Positions 8,600-16,918 are shown, counted from the stretch's first letter. The stretch is DNA of 64,000 nucleotides from Hymenobacter crusticola (GCF_002154225.1 NZ_MTSE01000004.1:248001-312000), one strand, 5' to 3'. Program-made: numbers and translations. Notes: generated by a model from the letters alone, not told the origin.

Positions 8600-8946
8600 G
8601 GTTCCTACAGTCGGTTGGTTTTTGCTGAAAGGGTTGAATTTCAGGGCAAAATACAACGGTGGATCGGGATATAAAAATTCAGGAGTTTAGTTTTTTGTAA
8701 CCAGATTTGCGTTGGCTTTGTTGAGCATCAACAAGAAAGGCGCAACTAGCCCGTTGTTGGTGTGTCTTTACCGGAATAGCTACGCCAGCTGAACCGTAAC
8801 ACGCCCGAGCGCGAGGCGAATTAGTAGGAGGGGGGAAGGAAGTAGCTTGCCGAAAAATATAGCGGTGTAGTGGCCGTTGCTAGGTCGCTATGTTGCTAGG
8901 TCGCTATCTTAAAGCACCCGAAACCGTTGCTTATTCTTCGTACACC
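8600..8946. other. Divergent intergenic region
   Basis: About 350 bases between the PUR gene and a DUF58 gene. It contains a 16-bp tandem duplication at 8876-8907 and probably both promoters, but no exact TAnnTTTG that I can place with confidence. Confidence 0.5.
8876..8907. repeat. 16-bp tandem duplication
   Basis: GTTGCTAGGTCGCTAT is present twice in direct succession, 8876-8891 and 8892-8907, about 40 bases upstream of the DUF58 start. Confidence 0.9.
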
Positions 8947-9861
8947 ATGGCCCAACCACTTGATTTAGCTGCCGTCCGTCCGTTTGAGAATCTGGAGTTT
9001 CTGGCGCGCCAGCTCGTTGAGGGCTTTATTACGGGTTTGCACCAGTCGCCTTACCACGGTTTCTCGGTGGAGTTTTCGGAACACCGGCTTTATAACCCTG
9101 GCGAAAGCACCCGCCACCTCGACTGGAAAGTGCTAGCTCGCACCGACAAGCTCTTTGTGAAGCGCTATGAGGAGGAAACGAACCTGCGCTGCCACTTGCT
9201 GCTGGATGTGTCGCCGAGCATGTACTACCCCGAGCCTAGCCACGATAAGTTGCGCTTTGCGGTGCTATGCGCGGCGGCCATCACTACCCTCCTGCAAAAG
9301 CAGCGCGACGCGGTAGGCTTGGTTACTTTCTCCGACCAGATTGAGTTGCAAACGCCAGTGCGCTCCACCAGCACCCACCGCCACACGCTGCTACTCACGC
9401 TCCAACAGCAGTTGGAGCGCCCCGTTACGCGGCGCCCCACGGACGTAGCCAAGGTGATTCACCAGATTGCCCAGCAAATTCCGAAACGCTCGTTGGTGGT
9501 GCTGTTCAGCGACATGCTAGGTCGTGGGCGCGAAGAGCAAACTGAAGCCTTGGCCGCGCTGCAACACCTGCGCCACCAGCAACATGAAGTACTGCTTTTC
9601 CATATTATGGACCGTGCTACCGAAGCCGATTTCGACTTTGCTGATCGTCCTTACCTGTTCGAAGACATGGAAACTGGTCAGCAGGTGAAGCTCCAACCCT
9701 CGCAAGTGCGTGACCAGTATCGGGCTGCCATGCGTCAGTACGAGCAGGAGCTAGCTTTGCGCTGCGGTCAATATAAGATCGATTTTGTGCCCGTCGATAC
9801 CCGCGAGCCATTCGATAAAGTTCTGTACGCTTACTTGGTGAAACGTGGGAAAGTGAAGTAA
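8947..9861 (+). CDS. DUF58 domain-containing protein (VWA-like)
   Basis: 304 residues with no membrane helix. The DUF58 signature is clear: FSEHRLYNPGESTRHLDWKV followed by LFVKRYEEETN and a von Willebrand A-like segment that begins LLLDVSPSMYY (a MIDAS-like D-x-S-x-S) and continues through VGLVTFSDQIEL and VVLFSDMLG. Such proteins usually accompany a MoxR AAA+ ATPase and Bat proteins; here neither is adjacent. The start was moved to the ATG at 8947 because the preceding 19 codons fall in the upstream duplication. A second, distinct DUF58 protein heads the Bat-type operon at 23.9-24.8 kb. Confidence 0.9.
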   Translation: MAQPLDLAAVRPFENLEFLARQLVEGFITGLHQSPYHGFSVEFSEHRLYNPGESTRHLDWKVLARTDKLFVKRYEEETNLRCHLLLDVSPSMYYPEPSHDKLRFAVLCAAAITTLLQKQRDAVGLVTFSDQIELQTPVRSTSTHRHTLLLTLQQQLERPVTRRPTDVAKVIHQIAQQIPKRSLVVLFSDMLGRGREEQTEALAALQHLRHQQHEVLLFHIMDRATEADFDFADRPYLFEDMETGQQVKLQPSQVRDQYRAAMRQYEQELALRCGQYKIDFVPVDTREPFDKVLYAYLVKRGKVK

Positions 9862-9895
9862 CAGTCATTCACGCCTCCGACGATTAGAATGAACG

Positions 9896-10519
9896 CTAGG
9901 CTGGCATGTTATCCAACGACCGCCACAAGTACTTTGATGCCAAGGTGCGGTAAGGCCGCCACGTTTCCGCAATTTGAGTCATGCGGGTGAGCAAGGCGCG
10001 GCCGGTTTCTTCTAGGCCGTAGAGGCGACGCATGGCATTTTGGATACCTAGGTCTCCTTCGGGGAAAACGTCGGGCTGGTCGAGGGCGAACATCTGAATC
10101 ATCTGGGCCGTCCAGCGACCCACGCCCCGGATGCTGGTGAGGTGACGGGTAAGACCTTCCTCATCGAGGCTACTGATATGTTGAAAATCGAGTTGGTCGC
10201 GTTGCGCAAAATCGGCGATGGCGCGCAGGTAGCTCGCCTTCTGCCGTGATAAGCCCACAGCGCGCAGTTCCTCGTCCGACAACACCAGCACGGCCAGCGG
10301 CTCGGGGTAGCCATCGGGCGCAAACAAGCTCTCGAATTTGCGCCAAATAGCTGCTGCTGCCTTGGTAGAAATCTGCTGGCTTACAATAGAGCGCAGCAAC
10401 GCTAGGTAGATGTCTTCGTGCGGGCTAGGCTGCACGGGCGGGCAACGGTCGAACACGGCGCCCAGAACAGGGTCGGCTTGGCGCAGATAAAGCAGAGCAG
10501 CTTCGGCGGAAGTAGACAT
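9896..10519 (-). CDS. DNA-3-methyladenine glycosylase II (AlkA-type, HhH-GPD)
   Basis: 207 residues. The HhH-GPD fold is visible: LLRSIVSQQISTKAA near the N-terminus, the hairpin SIRGVGRWTAQM, and the catalytic aspartate at 156 in FPEGDLGIQ. There is no C-terminal iron-sulfur cysteine cluster, as expected for AlkA rather than Nth. It removes alkylated purines as the first step of base excision repair. It lacks the N-terminal Ada-like domain of E. coli AlkA, which is typical of the shorter homologues. The next gene downstream of the same strand (a phosphatase) starts upstream, 17 bases before this start, so the two may be cotranscribed. Confidence 0.92.
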   Translation of the reverse strand: MSTSAEAALLYLRQADPVLGAVFDRCPPVQPSPHEDIYLALLRSIVSQQISTKAAAAIWRKFESLFAPDGYPEPLAVLVLSDEELRAVGLSRQKASYLRAIADFAQRDQLDFQHISSLDEEGLTRHLTSIRGVGRWTAQMIQMFALDQPDVFPEGDLGIQNAMRRLYGLEETGRALLTRMTQIAETWRPYRTLASKYLWRSLDNMPA

Positions 10520-10536
10520 GCCGCAAGCTAGAGAAA

Positions 10537-11190
10537 TCAGCTGATATCGTTGGGGTCAACCGGAACGGCCACAATCTGCAGGATATCACCCTGCGGATTA
10601 AGTTTCACACCCGTGAGCGTGCGACCTAGGTAAGCACCCGTATCAATACTGAGGGTGTGCGAAAGCCGGTCGAACAGGGGAAGGCCGTTGGGCGTAGGCG
10701 TGTGCCCAATGACTTGCAGCTTGCCCACATTGCGCAGAGGGCCACGTCGCCATAATACACCATCCAAGTTGTCTTCATCATACGGCTCGGGCGTATCGGC
10801 CAGGCCCGCATGGCTCGCCACAACGTGGTCGTTTTCCCAAATCAGCGGTCGTTGCTCGAGCCAACGCAAATGCAGCTGAAGCAGCGCAGGCTGTACGGCA
10901 TACTGCTGTACCGTGGTGCGCCCTCCCCAGTTAAGCCACTCGGGGAAAGGACCATCGGGGCCGTAGTGCCGAATCATGCCAGCCTCGTGGTTGCCGCGTA
11001 GGAACACCGTTTGGCTAGGATACGTCGCGTTCAACTCCATGGCAAGCCCCACGGTTTCGGGCGCAAAATTGCCGCGGTCCACTAGGTCACCTACTTGAAT
11101 AAGAAGCTCCTCTTGTGGCTGCCAGTAACGAAGCAGGGTTTGAAAAGTGTGGCAGCAGCCGTGGACGTCGCCGATAAGAAAAAGATTCAT
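10537..11190 (-). CDS. PPP-family metallophosphoesterase (PrpA/ApaH-like)
   Basis: 217 residues. All metal-binding motifs of the PPP phosphoprotein phosphatase family are visible: GDVHGCC near residue 7, GDLVDRG, LRGNHE, SHAGL and a final GHTPTPNG. Members dephosphorylate proteins or cleave dinucleoside polyphosphates; sequence alone does not decide which. Start placed at the ATG at 11188-11190 because MNLFLIGDVHG is the normal family start; the 12 upstream codons are dispensable. It precedes the AlkA-type gene by 17 bases on the same strand. Confidence 0.9.
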   Translation of the reverse strand: MNLFLIGDVHGCCHTFQTLLRYWQPQEELLIQVGDLVDRGNFAPETVGLAMELNATYPSQTVFLRGNHEAGMIRHYGPDGPFPEWLNWGGRTTVQQYAVQPALLQLHLRWLEQRPLIWENDHVVASHAGLADTPEPYDEDNLDGVLWRRGPLRNVGKLQVIGHTPTPNGLPLFDRLSHTLSIDTGAYLGRTLTGVKLNPQGDILQIVAVPVDPNDIS

Positions 11191-11602
11191 GAATACGAAA
11201 AATAGGCAGCGCACTGACCGAATCACTACTTAGCTCGGCTGACTACGGATAATTTAGTTTAGAAGAGGTAGTTAGACCTTCCGGTGCGGTGCTCAGCGCC
11301 AATCGTTTGATGAAAGGCCTGTAAACCCCGGACAACAATAGAAAAAATAACCACCACCTAGGTAATGACACGATCAGGTCGCGTGCATGGCTTGGAGGCA
11401 AAGACAAGGCCAACGCTACAGCGATGCCGCCACATAAGTGTTGCTACCACCAAGCTAGCAACTGGCGGAAAGCTCCATGAGCCATACAGGCAAACAATTA
11501 ACTAAGCTGCAACTTTAATAACCTTCTCGCGCCGCAATGAAGTGCTTCCCTGAATTAAGTAGCTGACATAAGCTGCCTTGCGGAAGCTTGTTATTGCCTT
11601 CT

Positions 11603-11643
11603 CTTCGGATGTTAGTACGAGAAATTATAAACTCCATCCGAAG
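11603..11643. repeat. Inverted repeat, 9-bp stem
   Basis: CTTCGGATG at 11603-11611 pairs with CATCCGAAG at 11635-11643 around a 23-base loop. Confidence 0.6.
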
Positions 11644-11685
11644 TTTAGCCGAATTAAGCAATTTACCAGTTCGATTTACTACCGC

Positions 11686-11728
11686 TAGCTTTCAATATGG
11701 CTTGTCGATAAAGCCATATCGAAAGCTA
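11686..11728. repeat. Long hairpin (18 of 19 pairs)
   Basis: TAGCTTTCAATATGGCTT... pairs with AAGCCATATCGAAAGCTA across a 7-base loop GTCGATA; a single A/C mismatch interrupts the stem. It lies 29 bases past the threonine aldolase stop. There is no following T-run, so it is not a standard intrinsic terminator; an RNA-processing or attachment role is possible. Confidence 0.75.
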
Positions 11729-11756
11729 ATTAACTCGGTGGTAGATGTGCGGCTTC

Positions 11757-12797
11757 CTAGGCAGGCACTGGCATGGCGGCTAGCGCAGCTTCCACGCGTT
11801 GCAGCATGGCATCGTCGAAGTCTAGGTGAGTTACAAAGCGGACCATCTGCGGGCCGAAAGAAGAAGCCCGGATTCCTTGTTCGTCCAAATGCCGCAGAAA
11901 CGCCGTTTCAGGAACCTCATCCGCCAGGCGAAAAATAACGAGGTTGGTTTCGGCGGGCAGCACCTTTGCTACGTACGGTTGCGCCGCTAGCGTAGCACTA
12001 AGCTGTTGGGCCCGGCGGTGGTCGTCGGCTAGGCGGTTTACATTGTGCTCTAGCGCGTACAGCCCGGCGGCCGCTAGGTAGCCCGCCTGGCGCATACCGC
12101 CACCTAGGGCCTTACGAATGCGCCTTGATTTCTGGATCAATTCTTTGCTGCCGAGTAGCACGGAGCCGACTGGGGTACCTAGGCCCTTGGACAGGCAGAC
12201 CGAAATAGAGTCAAAATACTGACCGTATTCCTCCGCTTTTTGTCCGGTGGCTACCAAGGCGTTGAACACACGAGCCCCGTCGAGGTGCAGTTTCAAGCCG
12301 TGGCGGCGCGTTACTTCTGCAATTTCCTGGATGCTTTCGAGCGAGTAGCAGCTACCCCCGCCACGGTTACTGGTATTTTCTAGGCATACAAGGCGGGTAG
12401 GCGGGTAGTGAACGTTATTCTTGTCACGAATGGCTGCTTCTACCTGAGCAGCTGAGAGACGCCCCCGGTCGCCGGGCAGCAAAGCCACCGAGGCGCCAGA
12501 GTTGAAGGCAATACCGCCCACTTCCCACAAGTAGATATGAGCCGTTTGGTCGCAGATAACCTCTGTCATGGGTTCCGTTTGAGCCTTAATGGCAATTTGG
12601 TTGGTCATGGTGCCAGAAGGACAAAACAGGCCGGCCTCCAGGCCAAAGCGAGCCGCGGCCGTTTCTTCGAGCTCTCGCACGGTGGGGTCTTCCTCATATA
12701 CGTCGTCGCCAACGCGGGCGTGAAACATAGCTTCCAGCATGGCTGGCGTAGGGCGCGTAACGGTATCGGAACGCAGATCAATAATTGGAGCAGGCAT
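11757..12797 (-). CDS. ltaE: Low-specificity L-threonine aldolase
   Basis: 346 residues. Fold-type I PLP enzyme of the beta-eliminating lyase/aldolase group: LRSDTVTRPTPAM at 7-19 is diagnostic, followed by GDDVYEEDPTV, LENTSNRGGG and the PLP lysine K204 in SVCLSKGLGTP. It cleaves threonine or allo-threonine to glycine and acetaldehyde. Residues and length match the family. The longer open frame (18 extra codons) lacks similarity and would cross the promoter region of the divergent gene at 12907, so the inner ATG (12795-12797) is used. Confidence 0.94.
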   Translation of the reverse strand: MPAPIIDLRSDTVTRPTPAMLEAMFHARVGDDVYEEDPTVRELEETAAARFGLEAGLFCPSGTMTNQIAIKAQTEPMTEVICDQTAHIYLWEVGGIAFNSGASVALLPGDRGRLSAAQVEAAIRDKNNVHYPPTRLVCLENTSNRGGGSCYSLESIQEIAEVTRRHGLKLHLDGARVFNALVATGQKAEEYGQYFDSISVCLSKGLGTPVGSVLLGSKELIQKSRRIRKALGGGMRQAGYLAAAGLYALEHNVNRLADDHRRAQQLSATLAAQPYVAKVLPAETNLVIFRLADEVPETAFLRHLDEQGIRASSFGPQMVRFVTHLDFDDAMLQRVEAALAAMPVPA

Positions 12798-12861
12798 AGT
12801 GGCTGAGGGTAAGGCCGAAAGAAGTGACAGGCAGATGTTTTCGCGATTCAAAAATAAGACT

Positions 12862-12869
12862 TACTTTTG
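12862..12869 (+). promoter_or_regulatory. -7 box upstream of Lys/Ala-rich protein
   Basis: TACTTTTG matches TAnnTTTG, 37 bases upstream of the ATG at 12907; a degenerate TTTTCG lies about 20 bases further up. Confidence 0.55.
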
Positions 12870-12906
12870 CCCTCCAATTTACAAATCGACTTTAACCGAC
12901 CCGGAT

Positions 12907-13383
12907 ATGAGCACTACTCGCCTCAAGCGGAAGCACCGCAAGAACATTGCGCGTGCCAACAACAAGCAGCGTATCATCAAGCAACTACTCCTGACGCCCG
13001 TTCTGAAGAACGTGGACCTCGAAGAACTCAAGTCGCGTTTCACCACGACGGGCACTACTCCTGCAGTTGCAAGTGCACCGGCTGCTACCGGCGTAGTTGC
13101 TTCCGTTAAAGAAGCTGCTACCTCGGCAATCGATAAGGTGAAAGAAGTTGCTTCAGACGTGGTTGACACAGTAGCTCACGCTGACGTGGTAGAAAAAGCC
13201 AAGGAAGTAGTAAGCGACCTAGTAGAGAAAGTAACGCCTGCTGCCACTCAGCCGGAGCCTAACGAAGAAGCAAAAGTAAACCAAACTGGTACTGAAGGCT
13301 TCGACGAGGCTGAAGCCATCACCAAGCCTGTGAACGAAGACGGCCAGGAAGGCGAGCACCCCAAGCCCGAAATCGCTCTGTAG
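12907..13383 (+). CDS. Basic/LEA-like helical protein of unknown function
   Basis: 158 residues; not assigned to a family. Residues 1-25 are strongly basic (TTRLKRKHRKNIARANNKQR), followed by a hydrophobic helix (IIKQLLLTPVLKNVDLEELK), then an Ala/Thr linker and amphipathic repeats rich in V, A, K, E and D (VKEAATSAIDKVKEVASDVV, VEKAKEVVSDLVEKV) that resemble group 3 LEA or apolipoprotein-type helices. The acidic C-terminus (about 120-158) is low complexity. No signal peptide. The start was moved inward from an ORF that begins inside the aldolase gene: the chosen ATG follows the -7 box. A nucleic-acid or ribosome association is possible from the basic head, but that is inference. Confidence 0.75.
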   Translation: MSTTRLKRKHRKNIARANNKQRIIKQLLLTPVLKNVDLEELKSRFTTTGTTPAVASAPAATGVVASVKEAATSAIDKVKEVASDVVDTVAHADVVEKAKEVVSDLVEKVTPAATQPEPNEEAKVNQTGTEGFDEAEAITKPVNEDGQEGEHPKPEIAL

Positions 13384-13422
13384 AGCGGCCTGCCACCGGT
13401 GTCGGTCGGCTATAAAAATTCA

Positions 13423-13461
13423 GAAAGCGCTTTTCTTGCAAAAGGAAAGCGCTTTTTATTT
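13423..13461. terminator. Hairpin terminator
   Basis: AAAGCGCTTTT (13424-13434) and AAAGCGCTTTT (13446-13456) are each near-palindromic and pair around an 11-base loop, ending in TTTTTATTT. Lies between convergent genes. Confidence 0.75.
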
Positions 13462-13475
13462 GTCTTACGCTGTAC

Positions 13476-13976
13476 TCACCCTGCCCGCAAACCTAGCTCC
13501 ACGGCTTGCAGCTGCTGTACCTTACCTGCTTCCACCTCGAAGCGAAGGAGTGTGCGCACTGTATGAAAGCCGTGCCGGCCAGCCGCCCCCGGATTTAAAT
13601 GCAACAGGTGCAGCTTCGGATCGGGCATCACCTTCAGAATGTGCGAGTGCCCGCTGATAAATAAACCTGGTCGCTCGTGCGTCACTAAGGGGCGTGCCGC
13701 GGGGCTGTAATGCCCCGGATACCCACCAATGTGCGTCATGAGTACGTGCAGGCCTTCTACTTCGAAGCGCTGCACCAAAGGTTGGGTTCGGCGTACATCT
13801 TGCCCATCAATATTGCCATAGACGCCGCGCAACGGAGCTAGCGCCTCCAGGGCTTCTATAACGGCGGCCGTGCCAAAGTCGCCAGCGTGCCATATCTCGT
13901 CGCAGTCGGCTAGGTGGTGCAAGATGCGTTCGTCGAGGTAGCTGTGCGTGTCGGATAGCAAGCCTATTTTTTTCAT
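13476..13976 (-). CDS. YfcE/MJ0936-type phosphodiesterase
   Basis: 166 residues, a compact calcineurin-like metallophosphoesterase. Motifs: LLSDTHS (7-13), HAGDFG, GNIDG, MTHIGGYPG and SGHSH, plus a terminal NPGAAGRHG. YfcE homologues hydrolyse phosphodiesters with Mn2+; the physiological substrate is unsettled. The gene is convergent with the preceding one and stands alone; length is that of the small family members. Confidence 0.92.
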   Translation of the reverse strand: MKKIGLLSDTHSYLDERILHHLADCDEIWHAGDFGTAAVIEALEALAPLRGVYGNIDGQDVRRTQPLVQRFEVEGLHVLMTHIGGYPGHYSPAARPLVTHERPGLFISGHSHILKVMPDPKLHLLHLNPGAAGRHGFHTVRTLLRFEVEAGKVQQLQAVELGLRAG

Positions 13977-14238
13977 TAGGGCAAAGTAGGGTGAAAGGCA
14001 GAGTTACTCTAAACGGCAACCTAGGTTCGAGGGATGCTATTCGGGCCTTTCCGGCGGGGGTACTTTCCTGTTCAGCTTCTACGATCTATTTTCATTTCCC
14101 ACTGCTAGCTGCACAACTGAACCGGGCACATCACGTATCTTGCCCGACCTAGGCGAATTTCCGTTTGCCAATATTTATGCTGTGTTTTGTGGCATAAATC
14201 GTCTCATTTCCCCATTTGCCCTCATATCATCCTGCGCG

Positions 14239-14937
14239 ATGAATGTTTTTATTAATGATATCCCGCTGATTATCAAGAAGAACAGCGAGAAAGTGTACAA
14301 GCACCGCTACGACCTGATCTTGAATCCGGAGGACGAGTTTACGTCCAAAGATCTGATTGGCGATGTACTGATGCGGGACGTGACCGATGGCTTCATCGAC
14401 CGGCTGCTGCGCCTGATGGAAGTGAAAAAGCTTAAAAAGCTGAAGTCGCTGACCTTGCTGGCGCGCAAAAAAAAGCGGTTGATTTTACACCTGAAAGATC
14501 AATTCCGCATTGTAAAAGCGGCTGGTGGTCTGGTCGTAAAAGACGGGATGCTTCTGATGATTTATCGCCTAGGCATGTGGGATTTGCCGAAGGGAAAACT
14601 CAAGAAAGAAGAAGATTCTGGGGTAGGTGCCTTGCGCGAAGTAGAGGAAGAGTGCAGTATCACAGTCGTTTTAGGCGAAAAGCTGCCTAGTACCTGGCAC
14701 TCCTACGCCTACAACGGCAACAAAATTCTAAAGAAGACGAGCTGGTTTATCATGCAGTGTCTCGACGATTCGCTGATGAAACCCCAAGCTGAAGAATCCA
14801 TTGAAGAAGTACGTTGGATGACTCCCCAAGAAGCCCTAGCAGTGCTCGACGAGTCGTATGCTTCCATTGCGTTGGTGGTGCGTCACTACCTCAGCGAACA
14901 AGCTGGCACTGATTCTGCCAAGGAAGGAGCAAAATAA
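14239..14937 (+). CDS. Nudix hydrolase with N-terminal extension
   Basis: 232 residues. The Nudix box (GKLKKEEDSGVGALREVEEE) lies around 118-140 within a typical fold (VVKDGMLLMIYRLGMWDLPKG). The first 95 residues are a separate helix-rich segment with FTSKDLIGDVLMRD and a very basic stretch (KKLKKLKSLTLLARKKKR). Bacteroidota Nudix proteins with this N-terminus are common but of unknown substrate. Start placed at the ATG at 14239; the open frame 33 codons longer reads through low-complexity non-coding sequence. The following lipoprotein gene begins 17 bases after the stop, so they are likely cotranscribed. Confidence 0.9.
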   Translation: MNVFINDIPLIIKKNSEKVYKHRYDLILNPEDEFTSKDLIGDVLMRDVTDGFIDRLLRLMEVKKLKKLKSLTLLARKKKRLILHLKDQFRIVKAAGGLVVKDGMLLMIYRLGMWDLPKGKLKKEEDSGVGALREVEEECSITVVLGEKLPSTWHSYAYNGNKILKKTSWFIMQCLDDSLMKPQAEESIEEVRWMTPQEALAVLDESYASIALVVRHYLSEQAGTDSAKEGAK

Positions 14938-14954
14938 ACTTAGGCGAGTTGCCT

Positions 14955-15434
14955 ATGCGTCGACTCTACCACTCTGCTCTTGTACTAATACTTATTGGAA
15001 TGGCGGCTTGTACAGGCCGCTCTACCGTTTCGGAGAAGCGTGTATCGACGGTGGAACCCCCTCCCGCCGAACACGCCCCCTTCGATGTGACTGCTTTGGT
15101 GGGCCGGAACATCGACCAACTGCGGCGAAAGCTAGGTCCGCCTCGTGAAGCAGCGAAGCAAAACCTAGGTCTCGAGCCAACGCCGGCGCAGAAGCAAACG
15201 GCCGCGGGCGAAAACTGGAACAATACGTTTGAGAAAGACGGCACTACACTCATTGTCAGCTTCAACGCTCGCACCCGCAAGGTGCACGATATCATTGTGG
15301 TAGGCGACGATGAGGAGGAGCTGATGCGTCGCGGCAAGCTGACCCTCACGGCGCTGAACTACATCGTGCTGCCGGTGCTTAATCCGGAGAACACCAGTCG
15401 GGTGCTAGGTCTGCGCGTGGTACCACTCCGCTAG
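14955..15434 (+). CDS. Small lipoprotein of unknown function
   Basis: 159 residues. Signal and lipobox are clear: basic start MRRLYH, hydrophobic core, then GMAAC with cysteine at about 20. The mature part begins with a Pro-rich linker and contains VGRNIDQLRRKLGPPRE, which faintly resembles the SmpA/BamE 'G...eV...lG.P' segment, and then a beta-rich region (TTLIVSFNARTRKVHDIIVV). The resemblance is too weak to name a function. ATG 14955 is preferred over a TTG two codons upstream. Its stop codon overlaps the stop of coaD on the other strand by four bases (CTAG). Confidence 0.82.
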   Translation: MRRLYHSALVLILIGMAACTGRSTVSEKRVSTVEPPPAEHAPFDVTALVGRNIDQLRRKLGPPREAAKQNLGLEPTPAQKQTAAGENWNNTFEKDGTTLIVSFNARTRKVHDIIVVGDDEEELMRRGKLTLTALNYIVLPVLNPENTSRVLGLRVVPLR

Positions 15435-15898
15435 GAGCTAGCTGGCGGTGGTAAAGTAAAAGGCACAAAATCGGCGACGGGGCCCCCAAAGCGATGAATC
15501 TCCCGAATAATGGTGCTGCTAATTGCCGCCAAGGCTGGGGAGGTAATCAGAAACACGGTTTCCAATTCTGGATTCACGTGCCGATTGGCCTGCGCAATGG
15601 TGTTTTCGTATTCGAAGTCGGTGGTATTGCGCAGCCCACGCAGCAGAAACCGGGCCCCAACTTGCTTAGCAAAATCGGCTGTAAGGCCTCGGTAAGCTTG
15701 AACTGACACCCGCGGCTCGTCCTGAAAAACAGATTCAATAAGTGTAATCATCTGTTCCACTGGCAGGTAGCGTGTCTTGCTGCTGTTGTTGCCAATGGCA
15801 ATGATTACTTGGTCGAATAAGGCCGTGCCGCGGCGCACTACATCGAGGTGCCCATTTGTAAACGGATCAAAAGAGCCAGGGAATAGTGCGATGCGCAT
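15431..15898 (-). CDS. coaD: Phosphopantetheine adenylyltransferase
   Basis: 155 residues. The nucleotidyltransferase signature is intact: FPGSFDPFTNGHLDVVRR (5-22), with the T/HxGH-type motif TNGH, and ISSTIIREIHRFGG near the C-terminus. It transfers adenylyl from ATP to 4'-phosphopantetheine, the penultimate step of coenzyme A synthesis. The start is set to ATG 15896-15898, the family start; the 16 codons upstream contain octamer repeats. DUF3822 is the next upstream gene on the same strand, a pairing common in Bacteroidota. Confidence 0.95.
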   Translation of the reverse strand: MRIALFPGSFDPFTNGHLDVVRRGTALFDQVIIAIGNNSSKTRYLPVEQMITLIESVFQDEPRVSVQAYRGLTADFAKQVGARFLLRGLRNTTDFEYENTIAQANRHVNPELETVFLITSPALAAISSTIIREIHRFGGPVADFVPFTLPPPASS

Positions 15899-15902
15899 AC
15901 GA

Positions 15903-15983
15903 GAGTGACTGAGTGAGGAATATAGCCCAGCAAGGTACGAGAACAATCACTCAGTTACTCAGTGCGAAGCCACTCAGTCACTC
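15903..15983. repeat. Octamer repeats forming an inverted pair between DUF3822 and coaD
   Basis: GAGTGACTGAGTG (15903-15915) and CACTCAGTCACTC (15971-15983) are a perfect 13-bp inverted pair; between them lies a second run TCACTCAG-TTACTCAG. The units match the array in the ychF leader. Confidence 0.75.
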
Positions 15984-15991
15984 TACCGAGG

Positions 15992-16873
15992 TTACTTACA
16001 AAGATGCAGGCTATATAGCTCGAAGTAACGGTAGTCGAAGGTATCGTTGAGGCGGTAGCTATAAGCTAGGTCGAACGGGCGCGTGCCGAAGCGGACGTGC
16101 CGAACATACTTACGCAGAATGGTGAACAGCTCGGAATCAGGCAGCAAGTCGCCCCACACGACCAAGTTATCTTGGTCGGGGTTCAGTTGCAGCTCCTGCA
16201 TAACTAAGATGGTATAATAGATAAAGTCTTCGGGGCTGCTGAAGGGAAATACGTTGCAATATTCCAGGCGCTTGCCGTGTACAGCTACCAGGGTCAGCTC
16301 CTGTGGATTAACGTGCAGATACAGCTGCCTAGGTGCTGATTGCTTGCTCTGGTGAACTACTCCTTCAATCAGGGCGCTGGTTTGGTGCAGCAAGCGTCCG
16401 GTAGGATAAGCCGTTTGCAGCCAGGTCGAAACGGATTGCTCCGCAGCAAACACGCTCACCATATCGAGCCCAATGTGCTCGTAATAATGGGGGCTCTCCT
16501 GGGCTAGGTCGAGCTGGTGATGCAAGCGCAGGTACGTGGCTTCGTCGCCGAGTCGGAACAGTGGCGCCGGTAGCAGGGTGAAATAACGGTTTTGCACCGC
16601 AAGCCGCACGTGCTGCCAACCCGATTGGTTTAGAAACTCATGCTGCGTAGCAAGGGCCTGTAGCTGACTTGCCAACGGGGAAGTAGCCGTCACGGCGTAG
16701 TCTTCCAGCAAGACAAACTTGTTGCGTTGTACCTCCACCAGACCTAGGCGTATGCCCGCCGCGCCCGCCGTGAGGTAAAGATTATAGGCACTCGGGTTGG
16801 CGGGGTCCAGCGTTTCGTCGCGGAAGCGGTGTTGGGCAACAGGTACGGAAGCAGCGGGAGCAGATGCAAACAC
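15992..16873 (-). CDS. DUF3822 family protein
   Basis: 293 residues, soluble. It matches the Bacteroidota DUF3822 pattern: an N-terminal segment with YNLYLTAGAAGIRLGLV, ALATQHEFL, and a C-terminal half with DNLVVWGDLLPDSELFTILR and RLNDTFDYRYFELYSLHLC. The alternation of strands and helices suggests an ASKHA/actin-like fold, but no catalytic residues are obvious. Function is unknown. The gene usually clusters with coaD and rsmD; here coaD follows it 93 bases downstream and no rsmD is present. The start follows a -7 box 37 bases away. Confidence 0.88.
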   Translation of the reverse strand: MFASAPAASVPVAQHRFRDETLDPANPSAYNLYLTAGAAGIRLGLVEVQRNKFVLLEDYAVTATSPLASQLQALATQHEFLNQSGWQHVRLAVQNRYFTLLPAPLFRLGDEATYLRLHHQLDLAQESPHYYEHIGLDMVSVFAAEQSVSTWLQTAYPTGRLLHQTSALIEGVVHQSKQSAPRQLYLHVNPQELTLVAVHGKRLEYCNVFPFSSPEDFIYYTILVMQELQLNPDQDNLVVWGDLLPDSELFTILRKYVRHVRFGTRPFDLAYSYRLNDTFDYRYFELYSLHLCK

Positions 16874-16910
16874 GGAACGATCGAGAAAGAGGCAACACGA
16901 AATAGGAGCC

Positions 16911-16918
16911 CAAAGGTA
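16911..16918 (-). promoter_or_regulatory. -7 box of DUF3822 gene
   Basis: Minus-strand TACCTTTG (TAnnTTTG) 37 bases upstream of the DUF3822 start. Confidence 0.5.

Larger units (their letters stand above)
11191..11756. other. Structured non-coding region
   Basis: 566 bases between two minus-strand genes without a supported gene. It contains two inverted repeats (11603-11643 and 11686-11728). A plus-strand frame of 116 codons crosses the second hairpin and runs into the aldolase gene antisense; it looks like chance. Confidence 0.6.

Noticed and set aside
11588..11938. 116-codon plus-strand frame over the structured region
   Set aside because: Runs antisense into threonine aldolase and crosses the long hairpin; composition looks non-coding.
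14020..14040. tRNA-like GGTTCGA motif
   Set aside because: No acceptor or anticodon stem can be folded around it; no other tRNA signature found in the window.
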